From contig NZ_JADDUM010000023.1 in assembly GCF_015163715.1 (NCBI RefSeq), positions 1 through 34,740 on the forward strand: a DNA stretch of 34,740 nucleotides. Direction: 5' to 3'. This document shows positions 8,187 to 17,347 of this stretch, piece after piece. The notes under the pieces were generated by a model that had not been told where the DNA came from, did no database searches, and was given only the letters and a program-made list of their open reading frames with translations. Origin of the DNA: Pseudomonas cyclaminis. Lineage in GTDB: Bacteria; Pseudomonadota; Gammaproteobacteria; Pseudomonadales; Pseudomonadaceae. Made by a program: the position numbers and the translations under genes. Numbering within the stretch: the stretch's first letter is position 1; the number at the start of each line of letters is the position of its first letter.

Positions 8187-8612
8187 TTATTTCTGCTGGA
8201 TAGCAGCCGGGCGCATGCCTTCCTTACGCAGCTCGTCAACAGCCTTCTGAGAATCCTTCACAGCCTGGTCAGCTTTGGCGGCCTGAGCTTTACGCTCTGC
8301 AACGCGAGCGTCCCATTCAGCTTGTTCGGACAGGCGACGGGCTTCGTCGTAGTTCTTGTCGTGCATCGCGATTTCGGCTTGCTTGAGCTTGTCCTGGGCC
8401 GACTTCATTTCTACGGCCGCGTACTCGGTGCCGCCGGCGCTGACAGCGCTGTTCACCGCAGATTGTGTAACGGCGTACTGTTCGGTCGGAGGGTTGCCGG
8501 CGCAGCCAGCCAGAACGAAGCTGGTGCCGATTGCCAGCGCGGCCAATTTGAGCCCGCGCAGGTGGTTAAACGAGGATTTGGCAGTGCTGGTCTTCATCGT
8601 CTTCAACTCCAT
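8187..8612 (-). CDS. DUF4398-type lipoprotein upstream of lptF
   Basis: The protein is 141 residues when started at the ATG at 8612, chosen because AGGAG lies 7 bases upstream; another ATG five codons further in is also possible. The lipobox VLAGC gives lipidated Cys37. The mature part is one long Ala/Lys/Glu/Gln-rich helix with heptad-like spacing, matching DUF4398. It resembles the N-terminal half of the LptF-like protein encoded 55 bases downstream on the same strand, so the pair probably forms an operon of interacting envelope lipoproteins. Confidence 0.88.
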   Translation of the reverse strand: MELKTMKTSTAKSSFNHLRGLKLAALAIGTSFVLAGCAGNPPTEQYAVTQSAVNSAVSAGGTEYAAVEMKSAQDKLKQAEIAMHDKNYDEARRLSEQAEWDARVAERKAQAAKADQAVKDSQKAVDELRKEGMRPAAIQQK

Positions 8613-8726
8613 TGGATAACTCCTGAAAAACTTCAACATCCATCGTAGGTGGTCAGCTGTGGCGGGCTCTGCGGTTAAGCGCGGGGCACCGATTCAAACG
8701 GCTGTTCCAAGTGATGGCTTACTGGC

Positions 8727-8754
8727 TGTGACCGGCGGCTTTTTTGAATAGTTC
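8727..8754 (-). promoter_or_regulatory. Possible AlgU (sigma-22)-type promoter for the lipoprotein-lptF operon
   Basis: Read on the minus strand, GAACTA (8754-8749), a 17-nt spacer and TCACA (8731-8727) partly match the AlgU consensus GAACTT-N16/17-TCTRA. It lies about 115 bases upstream of the first lipoprotein start. The -10 match is imperfect. The interpretation leans on the recalled AlgU control of lptF in P. aeruginosa. Confidence 0.3.
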
Positions 8755-8834
8755 AGAGAAGATGGCGATTTGCCTAAAAAAATAACTGACTGAATGGTCA
8801 GCGCAGAAAATTGGAACTTTTGCTGCGCCCAGAA

Positions 8835-8864
8835 GTACACCGGCCTCCGGGAGGCCCGGTGTAC
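8835..8864 (-). terminator. Hairpin downstream of the small conserved gene (weak terminator)
   Basis: GTACACCGGCCTCC (8835-8848) pairs with GGAGGCCCGGTGTAC (8850-8864) with one bulged base. It is a long GC-rich hairpin 19 bases past the minus-strand stop at 8884, followed only by TTCTG rather than a real T tract. Termination is plausible but not certain. Confidence 0.5.
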
Positions 8865-8883
8865 AAGGGTTAGCTAGGGGGTG

Positions 8884-9228
8884 TCAGTGCTTGGGTTCGT
8901 CGGCACTGGCCGACAAATCATGCAGATAGCGCCGCGACAACGTGAGAAAGCGTGGCGTCGGGCCGACGTCTTCATACAGCGGGTCGCCCTCTTCATCGGT
9001 GGCGATGACGTGCTGCCCCTTGATGTAGGGAAAGCTGGCTTCCAGCTCCTCAAGGGCGGCGCCGATCAGCTCACCGAGCAGTTCTTCGGTGTTGCGCTTG
9101 GGGTACATCTCGGCGATGGCCGCCAACCGGGCGGCGGCCTCGACATCCAGATGGATGGCGTACTCGGTCTTGGTCAAGCGACCTTTGGCGTTCTCTTCCC
9201 AATGCTGGGCCAGTTCTCGAATTTTCAT
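8884..9228 (-). CDS. Small conserved protein (annotated elsewhere as pilin-assembly/type 1 pili tip component)
   Basis: The 114-residue cytoplasmic protein starts at the ATG at 9228, preceded by GAGG with 5-base spacing; the upstream extension to 9285 has no support. Residues 20-60 contain YAIHLDVEAAARLAAIAEMY and RNTEELLGELIGAALEELE, a ribbon-helix-helix-like or small helical arrangement. I recall relatives in pseudomonads named 'pilin assembly protein' or 'type 1 pili tip component', but nothing in the sequence (no signal peptide, no pilin fold) supports a pilus role. It is divergent from ppc. Confidence 0.8.
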   Translation of the reverse strand: MKIRELAQHWEENAKGRLTKTEYAIHLDVEAAARLAAIAEMYPKRNTEELLGELIGAALEELEASFPYIKGQHVIATDEEGDPLYEDVGPTPRFLTLSRRYLHDLSASADEPKH

Positions 9229-9309
9229 GGCAACCTCAATAAAGCCTGGGATGGCAGGCGGTGATGAGTGACCAGTCGCACGCATGGATAACGCGGCGGC
9301 TCACAGTTG

Positions 9310-9332
9310 AGACTAGCTGCAAGCTGCAAGGT
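9310..9332. repeat. Short copy of the AGCTGCAAGCTGCAAG-type repeat
   Basis: AGCTGCAAGCTGCAAG between the small conserved gene and ppc matches the units of the larger inverted repeat at 28310-28379 and the copy near 33761-33797. It is a fragment with no mirrored arm. Confidence 0.5.
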
Positions 9333-9411
9333 TTAAAGTCTTGTCATAAAACGATGCTGACGGCACTCTGGCACGCCTGCGCGTCCCGGATTTCTGGCTG
9401 GAGATTGGCTG

Positions 9412-12039
9412 ATGAGTGATATCGATGCACGCTTGCGTGAGGATGTTCACCTGCTGGGTGAACTGCTGGGCAACACGATTCGAGAGCAGTACGGCGATGA
9501 TTTCCTCGACAAGATCGAGCAGATCCGCAAAGGCGCCAAGGCCGATCGTCGCGGCGCTGGCGATGAGCTGAGTACCAGCCTCAACCAATTGCAGGAAGAC
9601 GAACTGCTGCCCGTAGCCCGGGCCTTCAACCAGTTCCTCAATCTGGCCAATATCGCCGAGCAGTACCAATTGATTCACCGACGCGATGAGTCGCAACCGG
9701 CGCCGTTTGAATCCCGTGTGTTGCCTGAATTGCTCGCCCGCCTGCAAAGCGAAGGTCATGGCAATGAATCCCTGGCGCGCCAGTTGGGGCGACTTGAGAT
9801 CGAACTGGTCCTTACCGCCCACCCCACCGAAGTGGCGCGCCGCACCCTGATCCAGAAATACGATGCCATCGCCGCGCAACTGGCGCTGCAGGATCACCGC
9901 GACCTCACCACCGCCGAGCGCGAACAGATCCGCCAACGCCTGCAACGGTTGATTGCCGAAGCCTGGCACACCGAAGAAATCCGCCGCACCCGACCCACCC
10001 CGGTGGATGAAGCCAAGTGGGGCTTTGCGGTGATTGAGCATTCGCTGTGGCACGCCATCCCCAATTACTTGCGCAAGGCTGATCAGGCCTTGCACGCTGC
10101 CACGGGCCTGCGCCTGCCGCTGGAAGCCGCGCCGATTCGGTTTGCCTCGTGGATGGGCGGCGACCGCGACGGCAACCCGAATGTCACTGCGCCGGTCACC
10201 CGCGAAGTGCTACTGCTGGCGCGCTGGATGGCCGCCGATCTGTATTTGCGCGATATCGATCATTTGGCCTCCGAGCTGTCGATGCAACGCGCCAGCCCGG
10301 CATTGCAGGCCAAAGTGGGCGACAGTGTCGAACCCTACCGCGCCGTGCTCAAGCAACTGCGCGAACGCCTGCGTGCCACACGCCAGTGGGCGCACACCGC
10401 GTTGAGCAGCAGCACGCCGGCACCGGCCGAGGTGTTGCAGAACAACCGCGATCTGTTGGAGCCGCTGGAGCTGTGCTACCAGTCGCTGCATGAGTGTGGC
10501 ATGGGCGTGATCGCCGATGGCCCGTTGCTCGATTGCCTGCGCCGGGCCGTCACCTTTGGCCTGTTCCTGGTGCGGCTGGATGTGCGCCAGGACTCCAGTC
10601 GCCATTCGGCGGCCATGACCGAAATCACCGATTACTTGGGCCTGGGTCGTTACGAAGAGTGGGACGAAGACGCACGCATCAGCTTTTTGATGAAGGAACT
10701 GGCCAACCGTCGACCGCTGCTGCCGAGCTATTTCAAACCATCGGCGGACACGGCCGAAGTGCTCAACACCTGTAAGGAGGTGGCCGCCGCGCCGGCTGCA
10801 TCGCTGGGCTCGTATGTCATCTCCATGGCCGGGGCTGCGTCGGATGTGCTCGCGGTACAGTTGTTGCTTAAAGAGTCGGGCGTTCAGCGGCCGATGCGCG
10901 TGGTGCCGCTGTTCGAAACCCTGGCCGACCTGGATAACGCCGGCCCGGTGATCGAGCAACTGTTGCTGCTGCCGGGCTACCGTGCGCGCTTGCAGGGCCC
11001 GCAGGAAGTGATGATCGGCTACTCCGACTCGGCCAAGGACGCCGGCACCACCGCCGCGGCCTGGGCGCAATACCGCGCCCAGGAACGGTTGGTGGATATC
11101 TGCCGTGAGCAGCAGGTGGAACTGCTGTTGTTCCATGGTCGCGGTGGCACCGTCGGCCGTGGCGGCGGCCCGGCCCACGCGGCGATCCTGTCGCAGCCGC
11201 CGGGGTCGGTGGCGGGGCGTTTCCGTACCACTGAACAGGGCGAGATGATCCGCTTCAAGTTCGGCCTGCCGGACATTGCCGAGCAGAACCTCAACCTGTA
11301 CCTGGCCGCCGTGTTGGAGGCGACGCTGCTGCCACCGCCTCCACCCGAGCCGGCCTGGCGCCACTTGATGGACGAATTGGCCGCCGATGGTGTCAGTGCT
11401 TACCGTGCGGTGGTGCGGGAAAATCCGCAATTCGTCGAGTATTTTCGCCAGTCCACCCCCGAGCAGGAGCTTGGCCGTTTACCGCTGGGCAGTCGTCCGG
11501 CCAAGCGCCGCGCCGGTGGTATAGAAAGCCTGCGCGCCATCCCCTGGATCTTCGGCTGGACCCAGACTCGCCTGATGCTGCCGGCGTGGCTGGGCTGGGA
11601 AGCCGCGTTGAGCAAGGCCCTGGAACGCGGCGAGGGCGAACTGCTGGGACAGATGCGTGAGCAATGGCCATTCTTCCGCACCCGCATCGATATGCTGGAA
11701 ATGGTGCTGGCCAAGGCAGATGCCGATATCGCGCGCCTGTATGACGAGCGCTTGGTCCAGCCGGATCTGTTGCCATTGGGTGTGCACTTGCGCGACCTAT
11801 TGTCGCAGGCCTGTGACGTGGTGCTTGGCCTGACTGGCCAGTCGCAACTGCTGGCCCATAGTCCTGACACCCTGGAGTTCATCCGCCTGCGCAACACCTA
11901 CCTTGACCCCTTGCACCTGTTGCAGGCCGAGTTGCTGGCTCGCTCGCGCCAGCAGGAAGCGGCCCAGGACAGCCCTCTGGAACAGGCGCTGCTGGTGTCC
12001 GTGGCCGGTATTGCCGCCGGTTTGCGCAACACCGGCTGA
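9412..12039 (+). CDS. ppc: Phosphoenolpyruvate carboxylase
   Basis: The enzyme converts PEP and bicarbonate to oxaloacetate, refilling the TCA cycle. The 875-residue length is normal for the bacterial enzyme. The catalytic histidine motif [12 protein letters not shown] (134-145, His137), the substrate-binding [11 protein letters not shown], and the Gly-rich loop [16 protein letters not shown] (about 572-587) followed by [19 protein letters not shown] are all intact. The C-terminus ends in NTG as in plant and bacterial PEPCs, for which it forms part of an effector/active-site region. Start ATG 9412 has GGAG about 8 bases upstream. A hairpin without a T tract (12081-12104) follows. Confidence 0.98.
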   Translation: MSDIDARLREDVHLLGELLGNTIREQYGDDFLDKIEQIRKGAKADRRGAGDELSTSLNQLQEDELLPVARAFNQFLNLANIAEQYQLIHRRDESQPAPFESRVLPELLARLQSEGHGNESLARQLGRLEIELVLTAHPTEVARRTLIQKYDAIAAQLALQDHRDLTTAEREQIRQRLQRLIAEAWHTEEIRRTRPTPVDEAKWGFAVIEHSLWHAIPNYLRKADQALHAATGLRLPLEAAPIRFASWMGGDRDGNPNVTAPVTREVLLLARWMAADLYLRDIDHLASELSMQRASPALQAKVGDSVEPYRAVLKQLRERLRATRQWAHTALSSSTPAPAEVLQNNRDLLEPLELCYQSLHECGMGVIADGPLLDCLRRAVTFGLFLVRLDVRQDSSRHSAAMTEITDYLGLGRYEEWDEDARISFLMKELANRRPLLPSYFKPSADTAEVLNTCKEVAAAPAASLGSYVISMAGAASDVLAVQLLLKESGVQRPMRVVPLFETLADLDNAGPVIEQLLLLPGYRARLQGPQEVMIGYSDSAKDAGTTAAAWAQYRAQERLVDICREQQVELLLFHGRGGTVGRGGGPAHAAILSQPPGSVAGRFRTTEQGEMIRFKFGLPDIAEQNLNLYLAAVLEATLLPPPPPEPAWRHLMDELAADGVSAYRAVVRENPQFVEYFRQSTPEQELGRLPLGSRPAKRRAGGIESLRAIPWIFGWTQTRLMLPAWLGWEAALSKALERGEGELLGQMREQWPFFRTRIDMLEMVLAKADADIARLYDERLVQPDLLPLGVHLRDLLSQACDVVLGLTGQSQLLAHSPDTLEFIRLRNTYLDPLHLLQAELLARSRQQEAAQDSPLEQALLVSVAGIAAGLRNTG

Positions 12040-12080
12040 GGTTTTTTGCGTGTTCTCAACGGTTTGCAGATAAACCACGA

Positions 12081-12104
12081 CGGCCGCCCGGAACAGGGCG
12101 GTCG
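12081..12104 (+). terminator. Hairpin after ppc, probable weak terminator
   Basis: Nine stacked pairs including one G-T (core CCGCCC 12084-12089 and GGGCGG 12096-12101) enclose a GGAACA loop. It lies 42 bases beyond the ppc stop. Only a mixed GTCGGCGTTTA follows, so termination efficiency is doubtful. The rest of the 295-base gap to adk shows no ORF with a ribosome-binding site; the adk promoter should lie there but I cannot assign it confidently. Confidence 0.4.
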
Positions 12105-12316
12105 GCGTTTACAGCGTCGGGTTGCACTCAGGCACACCCTACCTATGACGCATGCCTGGCGCGGTTCCTGCGACTTTTGGCGGCTTGTGTGGTTAAGGCC
12201 TGCTGTGTATCTTGATCAGCCTTTGGCCGTTTGGGCGGCCCGAATCCTATTGCTACGAGCCACACTTCTACGAGATTTGCCCCAACGCGGTGAATCCGAG
12301 CGTCATCTCTATATAA

Positions 12317-12982
<666 letters not shown>

Positions 12983-13003
12983 TCCTTCGATCGGCGTGCG
13001 ACA

Positions 13004-13032
13004 CAACGGCCCGCTTGCGGGCGTTGTTGTTT
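13004..13032 (+). terminator. Rho-independent terminator after adk
   Basis: CAAC-G-GCCCG pairs with CGGGC-GTTG (13004-13013, 13018-13026; one bulged G at 13008; loop CTTG), then TTGTTTA. It separates adk from tsaB. Confidence 0.75.
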
Positions 13033-13072
13033 ATACTGGCGCACTTTTTTTTCGACTTGGACACCCACACCG

Positions 13073-13758
13073 ATGAGCACCCTGCTGGCCCTGGACACCG
13101 CGACTGAAGCTTGCTCCGTTGCCTTGCTGCACAATGGCATCGTTACGAGCCACTACGAGGTGATCCCGCGCCTGCACGCGCAGAAGCTGTTGCCGATGAT
13201 CAAGCAACTACTGGACGAGGCGGGCACCACTCTGGCCGCTGTCGATGCCATCGCCTTTGGTCGTGGTCCGGGTGCATTTACCGGTGTGCGGATCGCCATT
13301 GGCGTTGTGCAAGGCCTGGCATTTGCGCTGGAACGCCCGGTATTGCCGGTGTCCAACCTTGCCGTGCTGGCTCAGCGCGCATGGCGTGAGCACGGTGCTT
13401 CGCAAGTGGCCGCGGCCATCGATGCGCGGATGGATGAGGTGTACTGGGGCTGCTACCGCGAAACGGCTGGCGAAATGCGCCTGGTGGGTGTGGAGGCCGT
13501 GCAGCCACCGGAGTCGTCGGTGTTGCCGGACGATGCCAGTGGCGATTGGTTCGGTGCCGGCACGGCTGGGGTTATGGCGAGCGTATCGGCGTCCAGTTGG
13601 TTGGCCAGGACGCCGCCATGTTGCCTCACGCCGAAGACTTGCTGACCCTTGCGCGTTTTGCTTTCGAGCGCGGTGAGGCAATTGCCGCTGATCAGGCTGC
13701 ACCGGTTTATCTGCGCGACAAAGTGGCGCAAACCAAAGCAGAGCGGGGAATCGTGTGA
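13073..13758 (+). pseudogene. tsaB: TsaB, t6A biosynthesis protein (frameshifted as sequenced)
   Basis: TsaB is the inactive ASKHA-fold partner of TsaD, needed with TsaC and TsaE for N6-threonylcarbamoyladenosine at A37 of ANN-decoding tRNAs. The first frame (13073) gives the typical start LLALDTATEACSVAL and GRGPGAFTGVRIAIGVVQGLAFA, then derails after GDWFGAGT near 13561-13564. The remaining text, from GWGYGERIGV to the stop at 13756-13758, continues in another frame. Adding one base there (for example ACC GGC for AC GGC) restores a 228-residue protein of normal length. The gene is normally essential and both halves are well conserved, so an indel error is likely. Confidence 0.9.
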
Positions 13759-13919
13759 CATCAAAAGTGGTGGCAATTTGATGCAATCCGGCGCCAATCG
13801 TCAGAATTTGCCCCTGCTTTTAAACCTTTTTCAAAATATGTGTTCTAGTTATCACCAGAGCATTTGCGCGCTACGGATTGCGCCACTAAAATGCCATCAC
13901 CGATACCGAGTTCGCATCG

Positions 13920-14210
13920 ATGCGTATAGACGGCTTTTCCTCACAGTCCTACCCAATCAAGCGCAAGCCGCGTAAGGCAAACGTCACGGTAGACGAGTCC
14001 GTCGAAGACTCACCGGACTTTATCGAAGTCCAGCCCGATGCACAGCCCAACTCCCAGGCACGCATCAGCGGCCTTCCGGCCCGCCAACAAGATATGGTCT
14101 TCCCGCGCTCCATGAGCAAAAGCGTTGCCACCGCCCTGGCCAGCTACCTGACCACCGCCGGCTTTGTCGAATGGGATATGGAAGTGCTGGGCCTCGACAT
14201 CCACATCTGA
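13920..14210 (+). CDS. Small conserved Pseudomonas protein, function unknown
   Basis: The predicted 96-residue cytoplasmic protein has a basic N-terminus (residues 13-20), an acidic middle (DESVEDSPDFIEV) and a C-terminal helix-rich part (SKSVATALASYLTTAGFVEWD). I recognise no domain. The start is uncertain because ATG 13920 has no clear ribosome-binding site. The stop overlaps the DUF72 start as TGATG, suggesting coupled translation. The same pairing exists in other pseudomonads as far as I recall, which supports a real gene. Confidence 0.72.
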   Translation: MRIDGFSSQSYPIKRKPRKANVTVDESVEDSPDFIEVQPDAQPNSQARISGLPARQQDMVFPRSMSKSVATALASYLTTAGFVEWDMEVLGLDIHI

Positions 14211-15070
14211 TGCGCCTGCCTTACTACCTCGGTTGCCCGTCCTGGAGTGAAAACGCCTGGCGCGAGTACCTGTATCCCGCCGATGCGCGTTCCAGCGATT
14301 ACCTGGCCCTCTATTCCCAAGTCTTCAACGCCGTTGAAGGCAACACTACTTTTTATGCCCGACCTTCCGTCGCTACCGTGCAGCGCTGGGCTGAAATCAT
14401 GCCTGACGATTTTCGCTTCACCGCCAAATTCCCCGGTGATATCAGCCATGGCGGCGACTTGCGTGAGCAATTGCCTGCGGCCGAAAGTTTTGTCAGTTTG
14501 ATGAGCCCGCTCGGTGAGCGGGTTTCACCGTTGTGGCTGCAACTGTCGGCGAGTTTCTCGCCACAACGCCTGGCTGAACTGGCCGGTTTTATTGATGGCC
14601 TGGAACGCCCGTTGGCCGTTGAAGTGCGTCACCCGGAGTTCTTCGCCAAGGGCGATGCCGAGCGCATGCTCAACCGTCTGCTGCGTGACCGGGGTGTCGA
14701 ACGTATCTGCCTCGATCCGCGTGCGTTGTTCAGTTGCACGTCCACCTCGGCAGCGGTGCTGCATGCCCAATCCAAAAAGCCCAAGGTGCCTGCACGCCCG
14801 GCAGCGCTGACCCAGTTTCCCCAGGTGCGATTTATCGGCCATCCGGAGCTTGAGGCCAACGACCCGTTCCTGGTCCCGTGGGTGGAAAAAGTTGCCGGCT
14901 GGATCGAAGAGGGCCGCACGCCCTATGTGTTCCTGCACACCTCGGATAACCGCTTGGCCGCACAACTGGCCATGCGTTTCCACGCCCAGTTGATGGCGCG
15001 TTTGCCCGGCCTGCCTGCGCTGCCCACCTTGGATCGGCAACCCGAAGCCGAACAACTGGGGTTACTCTAG
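14210..15070 (+). CDS. DUF72 (YecE-like) TIM-barrel family protein
   Basis: The 286-residue cytoplasmic protein has the DUF72 hallmarks: an early GCPSW (residues 9-13), VEGNTTFYARPS (about 42-53), FRFTAKFP, and EVRHPEFF in the middle. The fold resembles a TIM barrel (AP-endonuclease-like superfamily), but the biochemical function is not established. Start ATG 14210 overlaps the preceding stop (TGATG), so it is probably translationally coupled to the small protein. The longer in-frame start at 14171 would run through the previous gene and is rejected. Confidence 0.92.
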   Translation: MRLPYYLGCPSWSENAWREYLYPADARSSDYLALYSQVFNAVEGNTTFYARPSVATVQRWAEIMPDDFRFTAKFPGDISHGGDLREQLPAAESFVSLMSPLGERVSPLWLQLSASFSPQRLAELAGFIDGLERPLAVEVRHPEFFAKGDAERMLNRLLRDRGVERICLDPRALFSCTSTSAAVLHAQSKKPKVPARPAALTQFPQVRFIGHPELEANDPFLVPWVEKVAGWIEEGRTPYVFLHTSDNRLAAQLAMRFHAQLMARLPGLPALPTLDRQPEAEQLGLL

Positions 15071-15097
15071 GGCTCCTTTTCCCGCCAGGAGTCAGTC

Positions 15098-15925
15098 ATG
15101 GATGCCCAAACCCGACGCGCCGAAACCTTCAAGGCCTTGCACGAGCGTGATCGCGCCTTTGTGATGCCCAACCCTTGGGACGCGGGCTCCGCCGTGATGC
15201 TCGCCAGCCTCGGCTTTGAAGCCCTCGCCACCACCAGTGCGGGTTACGCGTTCAGCCTGGGGCGCCCGGATGCGGAAGGCGCGCTGTCCCTGGAAGACAC
15301 CTTGCTCAATGCCACCATGATCGCCAAGGCCACCGCACTGCCGGTGGCGGCCGACCTGGAAAACGGTTTCAGCGATACCCCCGAAGGCTGTGCCCAGACC
15401 ATCCTGCGTGCGGCGGCGAGCGGCATCGTCGGCGGCTCCATCGAAGACGCCACGGGCATCGCCGCTGACCCGATCTATGCCTTCGACCTCTCCGTCCAAC
15501 GTGTGGAAGCCGCCGTCGCCGCCGCGCGCAGTCTGCCATTTCCTTTCACTCTGACGGCCCGTGCGGAAAACCTCCTGCATGGTCGGCTGGATCTGCCTGA
15601 CACCATTCGCCGCCTGCAAGCCTACGCCGAAGTGGGTGCCGACGTGCTGTATGCACCCGCCCTGCGCAGCGCCGAGGAGGTGTTGGCGGTGGTCAAGGCG
15701 CTGGCGCCAAAACCAGTGAATGTGTTGATGTCCGGTGGGCTGAAACTCAGCGTGGCGCAACTGAGCGCGATGGGGGTCAAGCGCATCAGTGTGGGATCGG
15801 CCATGGCGCTGGCGGCCTATGGTGAGTTCTACCGGGCGGCCCAGGAAGTCTATGAACTCGGCACCTTTACCTTCACCGAACGCTCGATGCCCTTCAGCCA
15901 AGCCAATCAGTTCTTCAAGGACTAA
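15098..15925 (+). CDS. Isocitrate lyase/PEP mutase family protein
   Basis: The 275-residue enzyme belongs to the ICL/PEP-mutase superfamily. Visible elements are the N-terminal VMPNPWDAGSA, the metal-binding ADLENGF (Asp86, Glu88) and GGSIEDA (Glu116). The KKCGH catalytic cysteine motif of true isocitrate lyases is absent. The closest chemistry is in carboxyphosphonoenolpyruvate mutase-like, oxaloacetate decarboxylase or 2-methylisocitrate lyase relatives that act on 2-oxo acids; sequence alone does not choose between them. CAGGAG (15086-15091) supports ATG 15098. An extensin-like gene follows 3 bases after the stop. Confidence 0.88.
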   Translation: MDAQTRRAETFKALHERDRAFVMPNPWDAGSAVMLASLGFEALATTSAGYAFSLGRPDAEGALSLEDTLLNATMIAKATALPVAADLENGFSDTPEGCAQTILRAAASGIVGGSIEDATGIAADPIYAFDLSVQRVEAAVAAARSLPFPFTLTARAENLLHGRLDLPDTIRRLQAYAEVGADVLYAPALRSAEEVLAVVKALAPKPVNVLMSGGLKLSVAQLSAMGVKRISVGSAMALAAYGEFYRAAQEVYELGTFTFTERSMPFSQANQFFKD

Positions 15926-15928
15926 GCG

Positions 15929-16627
15929 GTGCGTTTTCTCAAAGTACTGGCCGTGTTACTGCTGCTTGTCGGCGCGATTGGCGTGGGCGTATGGCGAGGC
16001 TGGGTGCCGCTGCCGGCTGAATGGAACCCCTGGGCGCCGCTGGACGTGCGTGCCACGCCTAACCTGTTGACTCGCTACAAGCTGGGGCGTTTGCAGGAGG
16101 ATCCGGCGTTGTGCGACCAGGTGCTGAAAACCTCCGGCCTGCGCGTCAGCCATCAGGCCGACACGCCCGCCGACGCCGCGTGTCCTTTGCGCAACACCTT
16201 GCGCGTGCAGGGCGCAGGCGTGGCCTTGAGCAGCAGCTTTCTCGCCAGTTGCCCGTTGGCAGTGGCCTTCGCGCTGTTTGAGCGTCACAGCCTGCAACCG
16301 GCGGCGCAGGCGGTGTTCGGCCAGGCGGTCACGCGGGTCGATCACCTGGGCAGCTTTGCGTGCCGCAATATCTATGGTCGTGCCGAGGGGCGGCTCAGTC
16401 AGCACGCGTCGGCCAATGCCCTGGATATCGCCGGGTTTCGGCTGGCGGATGGGCGCAGTATCAGCGTGCTCAAGGATTGGCCGGGGGAGGGCGACAGCGC
16501 ACGGTTTTTGCGTCAGGTGCGCGATAGCGCCTGTGATGATTTCAACGTGGTGTTGAGCCCGGACTACAACGCCGCGCACCGCAACCATTTCCATCTGGAC
16601 ATGGGGCGGTGGTGGGTCTGTCGCTGA
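15929..16627 (+). CDS. Extensin-like C-terminal domain protein, putative cell-wall metal enzyme
   Basis: The 232-residue protein has an N-terminal hydrophobic segment (residues 4-22) acting as an uncleaved anchor or signal. The extensin-like domain contains LSQHASANALDIAGF (His159, Asp166) and HRNHFHLD (His220, His222). This HxxxxxxD...HxH pattern resembles LAS/MepA-type murein peptidases, so a periplasmic peptidoglycan role is a fair inference. Six cysteines in the periplasmic part could pair. GTG 15929 has AAGGA (15917-15921) 7 bases upstream, inside the preceding gene, which argues for an operon. Confidence 0.85.
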   Translation: MRFLKVLAVLLLLVGAIGVGVWRGWVPLPAEWNPWAPLDVRATPNLLTRYKLGRLQEDPALCDQVLKTSGLRVSHQADTPADAACPLRNTLRVQGAGVALSSSFLASCPLAVAFALFERHSLQPAAQAVFGQAVTRVDHLGSFACRNIYGRAEGRLSQHASANALDIAGFRLADGRSISVLKDWPGEGDSARFLRQVRDSACDDFNVVLSPDYNAAHRNHFHLDMGRWWVCR

Positions 16628-16630
16628 GGT

Positions 16631-17251
16631 TCAGGCGGCCAGGCGCAGGTTGTTGGCGATCAGTGGGCGTGCCCAGTAGTAGTCGAAGTCCAGGGCCTTT
16701 TGCTGGGCCACCAGTTCTTCAGTCGGGTACGGCGTGGCGGGCGGCGGCAGCAGGTCCAGTTCGAACTCGGCAATCGGCAAATGCAGAGGGCGAGGTTGCG
16801 GCGCCGGGCTTGGCTCGGGCAGCGGTTGGCCGGCGGTGAGAACGATGGGGCGTACCCAGCCGCTTTCAAAGTTCTGCTGGCGTTGCTGGGCGACGATTTC
16901 TGCGTCCGGGAACGGTGTCGCAGCCGGTGGCAGCAACTCGGTTTCGAATTCGGCGATCGGCAGGAACAGTGGCTCAGGCGGAGCGATTTCGGTGTCTTTC
17001 ACGTCGCACTCGCGCTGCGTGAGGATCTGCGACAACAGGTCAGCGCCTTCGCTGGGTTCTACCGCTGGATCCACCGGAGCCGGCGCCTGGGCCGCGAGCG
17101 CGCCCGGCGTATCGCCAAGCTGCTCGGCCAGCGCACGGGCGAAGAAGTCCTGCCACACATGACTCACCCCGGCCAGCGCTTGAGTATTGCGCAGGCCGTA
17201 GTGGTTGTGGGTCGGCAGTACACCGATGGTTAGGGGGAGAATGTCTGACAT
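16631..17251 (-). CDS. Protein with a duplicated LPIAEFE unit, function unknown
   Basis: The 206-residue protein has its start set at the ATG at 17251 (MSDILPLTIG), preceded by only GAGAA; the longer frame to 17422 runs into the divergent rsmJ. Residues 1-50 form a conserved-looking head with HVWQDFFARALAEQLGD. The rest carries two copies of a 46-residue unit at 93-138 and 154-199, about 57% identical, with LPIAEFE, LLPP-ATP, VAQQ and W-RP conserved. A Pro-rich linker separates them. There is no signal peptide or catalytic motif. It is convergent with the extensin-like gene (3-base gap) and divergent from rsmJ. Confidence 0.8.
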   Translation of the reverse strand: MSDILPLTIGVLPTHNHYGLRNTQALAGVSHVWQDFFARALAEQLGDTPGALAAQAPAPVDPAVEPSEGADLLSQILTQRECDVKDTEIAPPEPLFLPIAEFETELLPPAATPFPDAEIVAQQRQQNFESGWVRPIVLTAGQPLPEPSPAPQPRPLHLPIAEFELDLLPPPATPYPTEELVAQQKALDFDYYWARPLIANNLRLAA

Positions 17252-17347
17252 TTTTCTCGGTCGACGCTCAGCTCTGGCAAAATACCTGACTGTTATTTTT
17301 ATCGGCCGTTGTTTGCCGATCCTTAATATTTTTGAGCGTAGTGATTG

